A DNA stretch of 64,000 nucleotides. Origin: DASQZK01 sp963764345 (GTDB taxonomy: Bacteria; Bacteroidota; Bacteroidia; Bacteroidales; GCA-2748055). Location of the stretch: the NCBI GenBank assembly GCA_963764345.1, contig CAVXSF010000009.1, forward strand, positions 620,001 to 684,000, in the 5' to 3' direction. Below are positions 36,910 to 45,958 of the stretch, piece by piece. Position 1 is the first letter of the stretch, and each line of letters begins with the position of its first letter. The position numbers were made by a program, and so were the translations under genes. The notes beneath the pieces are model-generated. The model had not been told where the DNA came from. It saw only the letters and a list, made by a program, of their open reading frames with translations, and searched no databases.

Positions 36910-38955
36910 TCACCCTTCCAGGATATAACCGTACCCCTTCATCATTCTCCCGTCCACCATACGATCCTCACTGCCGAAGTTCGCGATCATTTTATACTTA
37001 TCGCCGTACACAACTTCCTCCACCTGCATATCATCGGTCAGGAACCGGTGGGACGTCATTTCCTCCAGGGCAATTTTGGCGTGCCATTCATCCACATGAT
37101 AAGTATTTTTGAACTGTTCGTCGGTGTAATGCCAGTTTCCCCAGCCGGTGGTATGATCAGTCTCGTAAGGTTTTCCCTCGCCAAATTCACGAGGTATCCA
37201 GAAGCGCAGGAAATTACCGTAGAACATGTCTTCCATCCAGCTCGGATAAGGACTTCCCTGTTGAAAGACATCATAACGGCTGGCAAAGACGGCATCGTGG
37301 AATACCAGTTGCCACATGGGAATGGTTTCACCCTGGACACGAGCCTGCCTGTGTTCAATCCAGTCGATCACGGGCACGAAATAGTCCCCGAAACTCTCGC
37401 TGCCAATCAGGAGTTTTTGATCTCTGAAGACTTTCAGAAGTTGGAATTTATTCTCCAGGTCATCGAGGCGCGTCTGCTCATTGTCCGGTTCATACGACTG
37501 GTACAAGGCATTACAGATGGTGGTGTCGATGAAATACCCGGTTGGCTTCACTGTTTTGACTTGTTCCCAGTTGCGTTTGGCATACTTTACACTGTCGCTC
37601 GAATTGGTCATGTAACACTGATGTCCGTCTGCCCACAGCCCCCCGGCCATGAGTGTTCCGTCGTTCCTTACGATGACGCCTTTGGGGAATGATGCGGCGG
37701 TGGGATAAAAATCCTGGTAATTATCGTGAAGAGCCGTGATGTATTTATCGCTTAAGGCCATGATCTCCCCGAGTTCATCAACCGTCCCAAGTCGTGGTTC
37801 GGGAGGCCAGATATCGGGATGGGCACTGTCCATGCCACCGTGCATCCACCCGCGAAGCAGGACCATCCCTTTTTTAAAGCCCATGTTTTCTTCGGCAAGT
37901 TTAACTTTCTTCATCACATCCTTAAAGGTAAAATTCAGATGTGCTTTCTGCATGTATTTAAACTGTTTATCGCCGATCCAGTAATTATCCTGCGTCTCTT
38001 TATACCCCTTGCCATACAGGTTCATAAACTGCAGGGCCCGTCCGCCGATAAGCCTCGCTGCCTCGGGGTTCTCCTGAATTTTCTCCTTCAGGGATTTGAA
38101 GAAACCGTTATCCTTCGCAAACTGCCGGAAGCGCTTGGCAATGCCAACATAATTAGCGCCGGTGAAACTGTAATTCACCACATAATGACCCTTCCATTTT
38201 CCCATAGCTCTCACCCAGGCAGGGGCCACCTGGCCGTTAAACAACATAGGCCCGCCGTCGACGGTCTTGTTGTCGTAGGCACAGATCCAGCCATTTTCAC
38301 CATTCATTCCGGCGGTAAACCGCATTGGCAGGGAACTGAAAAACTGGAGGTATTGCCGTTGAAAAATATCGGCCGGATTATTTTCCCCTTTCAGCTTGTT
38401 CCGGATAAGTTTTCCCCCGTCGATGGGCATTACCAGTGTTTCGCTTTCAAAGGCCGGCGGAAATACAAGGCTGGGAAGGGAATCGTCGACTTCCAGCAGT
38501 TGAAATTTCAGCCATTCACCGTTGAGACTGTAATTGCAAAGAAAAGTCCCGTAATACACGTTGACCCTGCCATATAAGGTATACCGCAGATTTTCACCTT
38601 CCCTTTTACCGATGAACCTGCCCGGGAACTGTTCTCCCATTGCCCTGTCACGACGGCTCCACAGTTTGCCTTCATCGATCACCGTCTCATCCTGTACGGC
38701 CGCCGAAAAGGTCTTCCAGGGTTGGTCGTTCACTTTGTCCAGGACTTCAATAACACCATTGGAAAAGATCTGCACCTTCATGAAATCATTTTCAAGAATC
38801 TGCAAAACGTCGACATGATCCGGGAGTTTGACATACTGCAATGATTTCTGCGCATTTCCGTTCTGATCACAGGATTCTGTTATGGTCACCATTCCGGCTC
38901 CGACAGCAGCCGTCCCGAGCATTGCCGAGGACTTAAGGAAATTTCTTCGTTTCAT
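36910..38955 (-). CDS. DUF5696-type secreted glycoside hydrolase-like protein
   Basis: Start taken at 38955, giving 681 residues with a twin-arginine-like leader MKRRNFLKSSAMLGTAAVGAG and a Cys near residue 29 that could be lipidated. The body has an N-terminal beta domain (about 40-230) and a likely TIM barrel (about 290-600): VLLRGWMHGGMDSAHPDIWPPEP, ITALHDNYQDFYP, PTGYFIDTT and LLIGSESFGDYF, the last two with acidic residues at strand ends. The layout matches DUF5696 proteins related to GH101-type barrels. The substrate is unknown. The sugar porter gene lies upstream on the same strand, with a 260-base gap. Confidence 0.7.
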   Translation of the reverse strand: MKRRNFLKSSAMLGTAAVGAGMVTITESCDQNGNAQKSLQYVKLPDHVDVLQILENDFMKVQIFSNGVIEVLDKVNDQPWKTFSAAVQDETVIDEGKLWSRRDRAMGEQFPGRFIGKREGENLRYTLYGRVNVYYGTFLCNYSLNGEWLKFQLLEVDDSLPSLVFPPAFESETLVMPIDGGKLIRNKLKGENNPADIFQRQYLQFFSSLPMRFTAGMNGENGWICAYDNKTVDGGPMLFNGQVAPAWVRAMGKWKGHYVVNYSFTGANYVGIAKRFRQFAKDNGFFKSLKEKIQENPEAARLIGGRALQFMNLYGKGYKETQDNYWIGDKQFKYMQKAHLNFTFKDVMKKVKLAEENMGFKKGMVLLRGWMHGGMDSAHPDIWPPEPRLGTVDELGEIMALSDKYITALHDNYQDFYPTAASFPKGVIVRNDGTLMAGGLWADGHQCYMTNSSDSVKYAKRNWEQVKTVKPTGYFIDTTICNALYQSYEPDNEQTRLDDLENKFQLLKVFRDQKLLIGSESFGDYFVPVIDWIEHRQARVQGETIPMWQLVFHDAVFASRYDVFQQGSPYPSWMEDMFYGNFLRFWIPREFGEGKPYETDHTTGWGNWHYTDEQFKNTYHVDEWHAKIALEEMTSHRFLTDDMQVEEVVYGDKYKMIANFGSEDRMVDGRMMKGYGYILEG

Positions 38956-39214
38956 GTTAAGCTGGTATAAATTCAATTCTTTCTTAAAATCTCATCCTGA
39001 GATCCGTTTCAATGCCCTGCACCCTGTCAGCCGATCAAACCATTGGCGGTCCTCCCGGTCTCCGGGCTGGTCATCTCCACGACCCTTCATTTCAACATCC
39101 TTTTACTGCTTTTCGGCCCTCGTTTCATTCGGTTCCCTGAGGTAAAGAATACTGTCAGACGGACCTTTTTTATAAGTAAACCCGTGGTGTGCTCCTTCTC
39201 TTGCAGCCCGGAAA

Positions 39215-40567
39215 TTAACGAATGTTTTTATTTACCGACCATATTCCTTCGATTTCTTCAAGTGATTTTCCTTTGGTTTCCGGAAGCCATTTCACAGAAA
39301 ATACCAGTTGAAATAAGGCCATGAGCGCTATGATAAGAAATGTTCCTGTACGGAAGCCGATTAACATGGCAGGGAATACCCAGACCATGAGGGCATTGAA
39401 CAGCCATTGCACTACAACAGGGAATATCATGGCAGTACCACGCATCCGGTTGGGATAAATCTCTGAAACCAGTGTCCAGTAAGCGGGACCGATGCAAGCG
39501 GCAAAAAATGCCAGGTATACGATGCAGGTTATAAGGACGAAAATTCCTTCGAAATGACCCATAAAACTAATGAACGAAAGGATTAACAAGGCCAGGGTCA
39601 TTCCGCCTGAACCAATGATGTACAAGGTCCGCCGGCCAATCCTGTCGATGAAATAAATAGAGACAACGGTGAATATGACATTGGTGATTCCCAGTCCAAA
39701 AGTGCTGAACAGGGCGGCATCAATTTTAAATCCCGCCGTGATAAATATTTTCGGTGCATAGTCGACGATGGCATTGATCCCGGTAATCTGCACAAACACC
39801 GAAAGGAAGAGTCCGACAAGCATCATTTGCCTGTTTTCGGGTTTAAAAAGATCAGCGATGCTGCCCTTCTTTTCTTTGAAACTTTCTTTGATCTCAACCA
39901 TTTCGGCAAGGGCCATTGCCTCACCGCCTATCTTTTTTAATATTCTGAAAGCCTCTGATTCGGAACCAATCCGGTACAAATACCTTGGAGTTTCAGGAAC
40001 GAAAAAAAGGAGCAGAAAAAACAGTGAAGAGGGAATTACGCCGGTGAAGAACATATACCGCCAGTTGTCGTCGCCCATATTTCTCAACATGTAATTGATC
40101 AGGTATGAAATGAGAATGCCAATAACAATGGAAAACTGATAGAATGAAACCAGCATCCCGCGGTTACGGGCAGGAGAAACTTCGGCGATATACATCGGTG
40201 AAAGCATGGATACCGCTCCTACCGACAAACCACCCAGGAACCGTGCAAGAACAAATACAGTGAAACTTTCTGCCAGACCTGTAAGTACGGATGTCACAAC
40301 AAAGATCAGGGCCACGTATAATAATATCTTTTTCCTGCCAAATATATCCGTGACTCTTCCGGCGAATGCAGCCCCGAACATGCACCCAAAGAGAAGAGCT
40401 GCAAATGAAAACCCAAGTCCGAAATGACTGTTTTCCAGGTGAAAATATTTTTCAATAAACGGCCCTGCTCCCGTGATGATCGCAATATCAAATCCAAAGA
40501 GGAGACCTCCCAGTGATGCCACAGCAGTTAATAATGCAAGGTAAGCCTTGTTGATTTCACTTTTCAT
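39215..40567 (-). CDS. Sugar/H+ symporter (MFS sugar porter family)
   Basis: 450 residues and 12 membrane helices. Family motifs are complete: GGLLFGFDIAIITG (helix 1), GRVTDIFGRKKIL (loop 2-3), RFLGGLSVGAVSMLSPMYIAEVSPARNRG (helix 4-5), PETPRYL (end of the first half), DRIGRRTLY (loop 8-9) and PETKGKSLEEIE at the C-terminus. Sugar porters carry hexoses or pentoses across the inner membrane with protons. Its place among secreted glycosidases suggests it imports the released monosaccharide. Confidence 0.9.
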   Translation of the reverse strand: MKSEINKAYLALLTAVASLGGLLFGFDIAIITGAGPFIEKYFHLENSHFGLGFSFAALLFGCMFGAAFAGRVTDIFGRKKILLYVALIFVVTSVLTGLAESFTVFVLARFLGGLSVGAVSMLSPMYIAEVSPARNRGMLVSFYQFSIVIGILISYLINYMLRNMGDDNWRYMFFTGVIPSSLFFLLLFFVPETPRYLYRIGSESEAFRILKKIGGEAMALAEMVEIKESFKEKKGSIADLFKPENRQMMLVGLFLSVFVQITGINAIVDYAPKIFITAGFKIDAALFSTFGLGITNVIFTVVSIYFIDRIGRRTLYIIGSGGMTLALLILSFISFMGHFEGIFVLITCIVYLAFFAACIGPAYWTLVSEIYPNRMRGTAMIFPVVVQWLFNALMVWVFPAMLIGFRTGTFLIIALMALFQLVFSVKWLPETKGKSLEEIEGIWSVNKNIR

Positions 40568-40709
40568 AAGTTCATGATTAAATGAGGGTATAGTATGCTT
40601 CAGACCAGTTATAAATCATTGTATGAATTTGTAAAAAAAATGCAGCAAAACCATAATTTACGTTTAAGACGGCATTACCGGATGCCAGGCTTAAACTTAC
40701 GTAACGGCC

Positions 40710-40838
40710 TTAAGAAGTATTCTGATTCAGATCTCCCAATTTTCCTGATCCCCCGGCATCCTTTAATTTGCCACACCAGGCTCCGGCCGCAGCCGTGCCT
40801 GTCCATGTCGGGGATTTAAGAAAATTTGCGCGTCTCAT
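40710..40838 (-). pseudogene. Degenerate copy of a Tat-leader gene start
   Basis: A 42-codon ORF starts MRRANFLKS and continues GTAAAGAW. This is very close to the first 21 residues of the DUF5696 protein encoded 1.9 kb away (MKRRNFLKSS... GTAAVGAG), and the DNA is alignable too. The frame ends soon after and no gene body follows. It looks like the relic of a duplicated or paralogous gene, left between the porter and the next hydrolase. Confidence 0.5.
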
Positions 40839-40889
40839 TAAGTACTATCTGGAATTAATAGTTCGTGTTTTGCGATCCGGAATACCGTA

Positions 40890-42974
40890 TCATGGAGACA
40901 CAGTGCGGCTCCGGATAATTTCAAATCCGGGTTTTCCGAGTGCCTTCCGGATGTTTCCCGACCAAAGATAGGCTTCAGGTATCTGATCTGCAAACCGTAT
41001 ATCGACTGAAGGCATGAGTGCCGGAAGCTGGTACACATCGGTAACACGAAGGCAGTTCAGCATTTCGGTTGCGATCCCTCTTCCGTTGGGACGGCTGGTA
41101 ACATCCTGGCTTTCCGGCGGGTTTTTCAGCAAAAGCATGCTGCAATTCCCGTCGAGCAGAGCAGCGTACAGAGCAACCACTCCCATTCCGTCACGGGCAG
41201 CTATGCCAATACGGGTGTTATCGATTCCTTCCAGGGTGCGGCAAAATTCAAGGCACCGCAGAAGATCGTAAACCTGCATGGATGCAATGGTACGACCCGT
41301 CCATGCAGAAGCCCGCCTGACATGCCACTGTAGATCATCCGGCCATCCGGCCTCACCCACTCCTCTGACTTCAAGGAACGCCATGTTCCAGCCTTCGGGG
41401 ATATACCCGTTGATAAATGATTCCGATTCATTTTTTTCTTCCTCAGGATTTCTCAGTACAATCAGTAAAGGCTTGTGCTGATCCGGGGGATAATTCCAGC
41501 GGATGTCCAGCTTAAGCCGCCAGCCTTCTTCCGGAACGAAACTGTATATTTTACTGCCGTACTCAGCCCTGTTCAGCGTATTGAACTCCTGCCGGGGCGA
41601 GAGAGGCGCTTTTTCAACGGGGAATGCCCCGAACGTTTTTTCCTTCAGGAAGGCCAGGACAGAATCCTTAAAAGCAACCAGTTCCTTTTCGTTGGTTATT
41701 TCAGGAGCCCCGGGAAGCTTTATAAACGAATCCTGGATGGTAGTGGTACGGTCACCGGCAGGAGGACCGTCGGTATAGACTTTCAGTTCCTGTTCGGAGA
41801 GCTGTGCTCCGGGTGAATGGTCAACATCACCAGCCTCCTCCGGGGTAACATCTTTACCCATCAGCTCCTTAAGGAAGAAAGCGGAGATTGTTTCCCGGGA
41901 AACGGGCTGGTATCCATGACCGCCATGGTATTCGACAAACCGGTTATTCGCGGTCCGGTCATAGAGGCTGTATATTTTATTCAGATCGCTGTGCAGACGC
42001 CGGACCGACTCTATCTGGTTATAACCGTCCTCTTCAGACTGGGCGATCAGAAACGGCCGCGGGGCGATCAGGGCCCCGATATCCTGGAAATCCCAGCCAT
42101 ACGTGTTGACAGGCGTCATACAGTCGCAGTGCCAATCGATGGTCTGCGTAGACACCTGGGCTTCAAGAGTGCTGGCGCCGCAGGATGCTGCAACAGCTTT
42201 CACACGGGGATCGACGGCGGGGATGAACCAGCTCTGGGCACCGCCTCCTGAATTTCCGGTTACCCCTATTCTCTCTTTATCAACCTCAGGCCGTTCACAT
42301 AAAAGGTCGATACCTCGTATACCGTTCCAGACTTCCACGCCGGCGGGTGTATAGCCACGGCTGTACCAGTTGAACCAGCCATGGTCATAAACACCGTGGT
42401 GTACGCCGCGCACTTCTCCCAGCTGGATCGTCTCGATAATGAGGCACACGAAACCAAGCCTGGCAAATTTCTGTGGATGTTCCTGGTAGTAGGCCTTCTG
42501 GCTTTCTGCATGTCCGCATAAATACAGGATGGCCGGACGCGGCTCTGTGATGCTGTCGGGAATATACAGGTTGGCCGGGACATATAAACCCGGTAAGGAT
42601 TCGTAATACAGTTTTTCAATCCGGTACCCGTCCCGCTGGATAATCCCGGTTTCCGTGACATTAAGATCCGGCCGCTTCCCTTCCAGCGGAACATCTTCCA
42701 GACTCAGCATCTCAACCAGCTCCTGGTATCTCGCCGGCCTTGAAGTTTTCCATTCATCAAGGGTTTTGATGCCTGCCAGACTTCCATCTGTAATTTTTGT
42801 GGCTTCCCGGACGAGGTATTGGCGGATATTATTCGATTGTTCAGCCGGTTTCTTTACTTCGGATTTGTCCCGGATACATGAACCGGAAAGTGTCAGAATG
42901 AATATGACTGACAAAAGAAGCCAGCCCGGTTTCAAACTGACCTGTTTTGTACAAGATATAGCCTTCGGGTACAT
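40890..42974 (-). CDS. Alpha/beta-hydrolase lipoprotein, acetyl-xylan-esterase-like, with two hydrolase-like halves
   Basis: Start taken at 42974 (internal Met), which places a lipoprotein signal directly at the N-terminus (LTLSGSC); the protein is then 694 residues. The first half (about 85-390) is an alpha/beta hydrolase: RPAILYLCGHAESQ, the nucleophile motif GVTGNSGGGAQS, a PRPFLIAQSEEDGYNQ acid loop and YHGGHGYQ for the catalytic His. The second half (about 430-694) repeats a hydrolase-like core (PLLIVLRNPEEEK, IGIAARDGMGVVAL) but lacks a Ser in the nucleophile position, so it is probably non-catalytic. It likely removes ester groups from a glycan. Confidence 0.75.
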   Translation of the reverse strand: MYPKAISCTKQVSLKPGWLLLSVIFILTLSGSCIRDKSEVKKPAEQSNNIRQYLVREATKITDGSLAGIKTLDEWKTSRPARYQELVEMLSLEDVPLEGKRPDLNVTETGIIQRDGYRIEKLYYESLPGLYVPANLYIPDSITEPRPAILYLCGHAESQKAYYQEHPQKFARLGFVCLIIETIQLGEVRGVHHGVYDHGWFNWYSRGYTPAGVEVWNGIRGIDLLCERPEVDKERIGVTGNSGGGAQSWFIPAVDPRVKAVAASCGASTLEAQVSTQTIDWHCDCMTPVNTYGWDFQDIGALIAPRPFLIAQSEEDGYNQIESVRRLHSDLNKIYSLYDRTANNRFVEYHGGHGYQPVSRETISAFFLKELMGKDVTPEEAGDVDHSPGAQLSEQELKVYTDGPPAGDRTTTIQDSFIKLPGAPEITNEKELVAFKDSVLAFLKEKTFGAFPVEKAPLSPRQEFNTLNRAEYGSKIYSFVPEEGWRLKLDIRWNYPPDQHKPLLIVLRNPEEEKNESESFINGYIPEGWNMAFLEVRGVGEAGWPDDLQWHVRRASAWTGRTIASMQVYDLLRCLEFCRTLEGIDNTRIGIAARDGMGVVALYAALLDGNCSMLLLKNPPESQDVTSRPNGRGIATEMLNCLRVTDVYQLPALMPSVDIRFADQIPEAYLWSGNIRKALGKPGFEIIRSRTVSP

Positions 42975-43061
42975 GCTCTGATATTTTAAAGGAATGAAAG
43001 TTCTGGTTTTCCGGACGGTGTGTGCCAATATTCATCAGACTACTTCCCTGCCGGGGAAACT

Positions 43062-43424
43062 TCAGAACATCAGGTACATCTTCTCTTTGTTCTTCCACCC
43101 GGCCTGGTTTTCATATTCCACGAAATAAATCTTCAGGTCGGCCTGGTTCTCATAATCGACGAAATAGATCTTCTTCTCTGCCTGGTTTTCATATTTGGTG
43201 AAAAACCACCGGCCGTTGTTCTTCCCGGCCTGGTTTTCATATTTCTCCTTAAAAACACAAAGGTCGGCCTGGTTTTCATACTGAACGACATAAACTTTCA
43301 CGTCGGCCTGGTTCGCATATTTCTCGCTAAAGACTTTCTGGGCTGAGAGGGTAATGCCTGAACATATCAGAGAAAAAACCAGGGCAATCCGGAAGATTAT
43401 GGTGTAATATTTTTTCATCATCAC
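43062..43424 (-). CDS. DUF6150-type YENQAD repeat protein
   Basis: 120 residues with a signal peptide (about 1-28, ending LSAQ). Six short repeats follow, each built on (K/Q/D/E)Y(E/A)NQA(D/G/E): VFSEKYANQAD, YVVQYENQAD, FKEKYENQAG, FFTKYENQAE, YFVDYENQAD and YFVEYENQAG. The spacing is mostly 12-14 residues with one longer unit containing GRWFF. The pattern matches the DUF6150 family of Bacteroidetes. A small repeat solenoid of beta hairpins seems likely. The function is unknown. It lies between the esterase gene (same strand) and a sigma factor gene. Confidence 0.75.
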   Translation of the reverse strand: MMMKKYYTIIFRIALVFSLICSGITLSAQKVFSEKYANQADVKVYVVQYENQADLCVFKEKYENQAGKNNGRWFFTKYENQAEKKIYFVDYENQADLKIYFVEYENQAGWKNKEKMYLMF

Positions 43425-43938
43425 TAAAGTATAAAAAAGTACGAATATATTTAAGGGTAGGGACAGTTACTTCAGTTTTCCGGTCGTTATTCTTCATCCA
43501 TGCGAATCGCCTGATAACCTGAATGCCAGAATTCAATTTTTCAAAACCTTCCATTTTCAAAGATCGTGAAATTTAATTCAGATCTCCCATAATCCTTTTA
43601 GCAATCCACGGTTGCACACCCTACGGGGCGCCCGGGATCCCTCTATCTCAATTATTCTATCGCTCTCTGACCCCGATGGGGTCTTTTTGGACGGCCATTG
43701 AATATTAATCAGTCATTTCGCACCTTCTGTCGACATTTCGAGAACATCATAACCATATCCGTACGTGTACAGCCCTCCCACAGGAGGCAAAGAGTTTCGC
43801 CCATTTTTTATCAGCATTGTTATAGAGTGAAATAATGTGTTGAATTGCAAGGGACTTCTGCAAGTCTTTTAAAATTTTCCGGGTTAGATGTAAGAAATAC
43901 CTCCTGTCATGGTACTAACCCGTTAAATAGATTCATCC
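43425..43938. other. Intergenic with terminator-like hairpin
   Basis: GACCCC-GAT-GGGGTC followed by TTTTT (43669-43688) is a compact terminator-like hairpin on the plus strand, but no plus-strand gene precedes it. Bases 43615-43640 hold a GC-rich CCTACGGGGCGCCCGGG stretch. The promoter for the sigma factor gene must be near 43900. No gene is seen. Confidence 0.45.
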
Positions 43939-44451
43939 GTGAAACAGAAAGAACAGCTACGTATTTTTGAACAATGGCTTGGCAGGTACAAGGGACTAAT
44001 ATTTAAGACCGTGCGTGCCTATGCCTTCAATGCAACTGACCGGGACGATCTCTTCCAGGAGATCAGCATCCAGGTGTGGAACTCAATCCCCTCATTCAGG
44101 CAGATGTCTTCAGTGTCGACCTGGATCTACCGAATCTCCCTGAATACCGCCATCAAATGGGCAAGAAAGGAACAGCAGTATCACCAAAACCGCGATGATT
44201 CAATGAAAATCGAGAGAATCCTTCAGGAAAACAGGATGCCAACAAATGAGCGGCTGGAATGGCTCTACGATGAAATCTCAAAACTTGATGAGATAGACCG
44301 TTCGGTCACTTTGTTGCTTCTTGATGCATTCAGCTACCGGGAGATGGCCGAAATGCTCGGCATCACCGAGTCGAATGTCGGTGTCAGGATCAACCGGATC
44401 AAAAAACGCCTCATCACCAAATCAAAAAAAACCAAAACCCATGGAATTTGA
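43939..44451 (+). CDS. ECF RNA polymerase sigma factor, second copy of the sigma/membrane pair
   Basis: 170 residues; the codon at 43939 is GTG. Region 2 has DRDDLFQEISIQVWNSI (about 33-49) and VSTWIYRISLNTAIKWARK. Region 4 has SYREMAEMLGITESNVGVRINRIKKRL (about 131-157, position only). Its relationship to the factor at 27.6-28.1 kb is clear from STWIYRISLN and GITE-NV. It overlaps the partner gene by 11 bases. Lying inside the glycan-enzyme region, it might control it, but no evidence for that is visible. Confidence 0.87.
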   Translation: MKQKEQLRIFEQWLGRYKGLIFKTVRAYAFNATDRDDLFQEISIQVWNSIPSFRQMSSVSTWIYRISLNTAIKWARKEQQYHQNRDDSMKIERILQENRMPTNERLEWLYDEISKLDEIDRSVTLLLLDAFSYREMAEMLGITESNVGVRINRIKKRLITKSKKTKTHGI

Positions 44452-45004
44452 AGAACTCCAACAGATATGGGACTCACAAAACAATGAGCCTCTCTACGCA
44501 TTCAGCGTAAAAGCATTACATAACAGGATTCTCAGCAAAAAGAGAAGCGCTGTTCATATCGCCAATTTCAGCGAAATCATGCTGATCCTGGTAAACCTGG
44601 GCGCTGCAATCCTGGTAGCCTCTCTGAAATTTCAGAAGCCGGAAGGTAAACTGTTCATGTATCTCATGTCGGGCTGGATGGCTTTAACCGCGCTTTACAT
44701 TATCGTAAGCAGGATCCGGAGAATCAGAGCAGACCAAAGATTTGACCGGTCGCTTGCCGGAGACCTTCAGCATGCCATTTCCACAGCTTCTTACCAGATA
44801 CGTCTATCCAGGCTCATGCGATGGAATATTCTTCCACTCGGCGTGCTTATTTTCGCGGGGATTATCGGCAGCGGAAAATCCGTCTGGCTGGCGGTGATCG
44901 TAGTGTTGTTTCTCGCGATTGCTTTTTTTGCCGGCGGTTGGGAAAATGGTATTTATGAATCCAGGAAGCGAGAGCTTGAAGAACTGCTACGAAAATTGGG
45001 GTAA
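44441..45004 (+). CDS. Membrane partner of the second ECF sigma factor
   Basis: 187 residues from the ATG at 44441, which overlaps the sigma stop. The N-terminal helix MEFEELQQIWDSQN resembles that of the first partner (IEFINIWKEQN). Four membrane helices follow, two pairs at about 42-60, 68-85 and 128-145, 148-163, then a charged tail KRELEELLRKLG. As in the first pair, a membrane-bound anti-sigma role is likely but unproven. Confidence 0.65.
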   Translation: MEFEELQQIWDSQNNEPLYAFSVKALHNRILSKKRSAVHIANFSEIMLILVNLGAAILVASLKFQKPEGKLFMYLMSGWMALTALYIIVSRIRRIRADQRFDRSLAGDLQHAISTASYQIRLSRLMRWNILPLGVLIFAGIIGSGKSVWLAVIVVLFLAIAFFAGGWENGIYESRKRELEELLRKLG

Positions 45005-45958
45005 TGCTGGAAAAAAGAATAAATCAAATCCATTTATATATGGCAACCATCACAGATGCATTCATGAAGGAAAAGTTTACCACCGTAAGTAACTACAGGG
45101 TGGTCATCGTTGGGAATCCGGCTTGAACATAGACTGCAGCCTTATGCAGATCAATCTGAGAAATCCGTGGTGAAATCCATCAAAGAGATGCAACACAGAG
45201 TGACCTTTAGATTTCCATGGATAATGAATTCCTCTTTTAAACGATTCCTGAAAGGCATTCAGGATAACTCTGTGTTTTATCTGTTTTCTAAATAAAAGAC
45301 AGAAGGAATATTTAGATTCTCTGAATTACAGTTTCCTGACGCCGGAGGTGATGAAATCTGTTTCCCGATAATCATCAGTTGGACCATTACGCAAAAGGTC
45401 GGGTGGACGGGTTGATCCTATACAAAAAAGGACTGAAATAGTATTGCAGTGAGAAAAAAAAATGACGATTTCAGCTGGGATTCATCAAAACGATGGTCAT
45501 CATTTTGGGTGAGTTGATAACTTTTCGTCAAAAAGGGAAAAAGGGGACGCTGAGATTTGGGGAGCTGAAACCATTAAGGGGCGGAGTGTTGGAAGGCGGG
45601 GGTGGGATGCCCTATCTAAATAAAGACTCCTTAAAATCTCGAAAACCCTTACTATGCCCGATCCTTAAATCATCCTGGCAGGCAGGAGACAGGAGAAAAA
45701 ACAGGTCCGGATGGAAAGATGCTCTACGTGAAAGGAAAGTTTTTCTGTACCCGATGATCGAAATCTGTGCTGATTGTAATTGGCATCCCCGGAATCTGTG
45801 GTGAAACCTTTTTAAAATACTCCACCGAATTTCTGTGAGAAATCGAAGCGACCCTTCCATTTGTAAGAAAACTATTTTCCGTGGATACTCTTCAGACACC
45901 TCCGTATTAAAAGCTCTCTATCAACCATTTTCCCGGATTCAGTTCAAGATAGATATAA
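45005..45958. other. Long intergenic gap with dispersed repeat
   Basis: No intact gene. A short coding-like scrap (about 45040-45125; MATITDAFMKEKF...) may be a gene remnant. AATCTGTGGTGAAA-type words, frequent in Bacteroidetes intergenic DNA, occur near 45155-45180 and 45790-45805. The 243-bp dispersed repeat fills 45418-45660. Confidence 0.4.
45418..45660 (+). repeat. Dispersed 243-bp repeat, copy A
   Basis: Aligns over its full length with copy B (52868-53112). The most conserved part is TCATCATTTTGGGTGAGTTGATAACTTTTCGTCAAAAAG (positions 45497-45535). An upstream AAAATGACGA pairs imperfectly with TCATCATTTT. It contains no ORF shared by both copies. Confidence 0.7.

Noticed and set aside
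37048..38577. Long plus-strand ORFs of 214 and 252 codons opposite the DUF5696 gene
   Set aside because: Antisense shadows of a high-GC third-position coding gene; they have no domain or start signal.
43669..43688. Terminator-like GACCCC-GAT-GGGGTC-T5 hairpin
   Set aside because: Not listed as a terminator because no plus-strand gene ends nearby; it may be one of the short GC-rich dispersed hairpins seen in Bacteroidetes.
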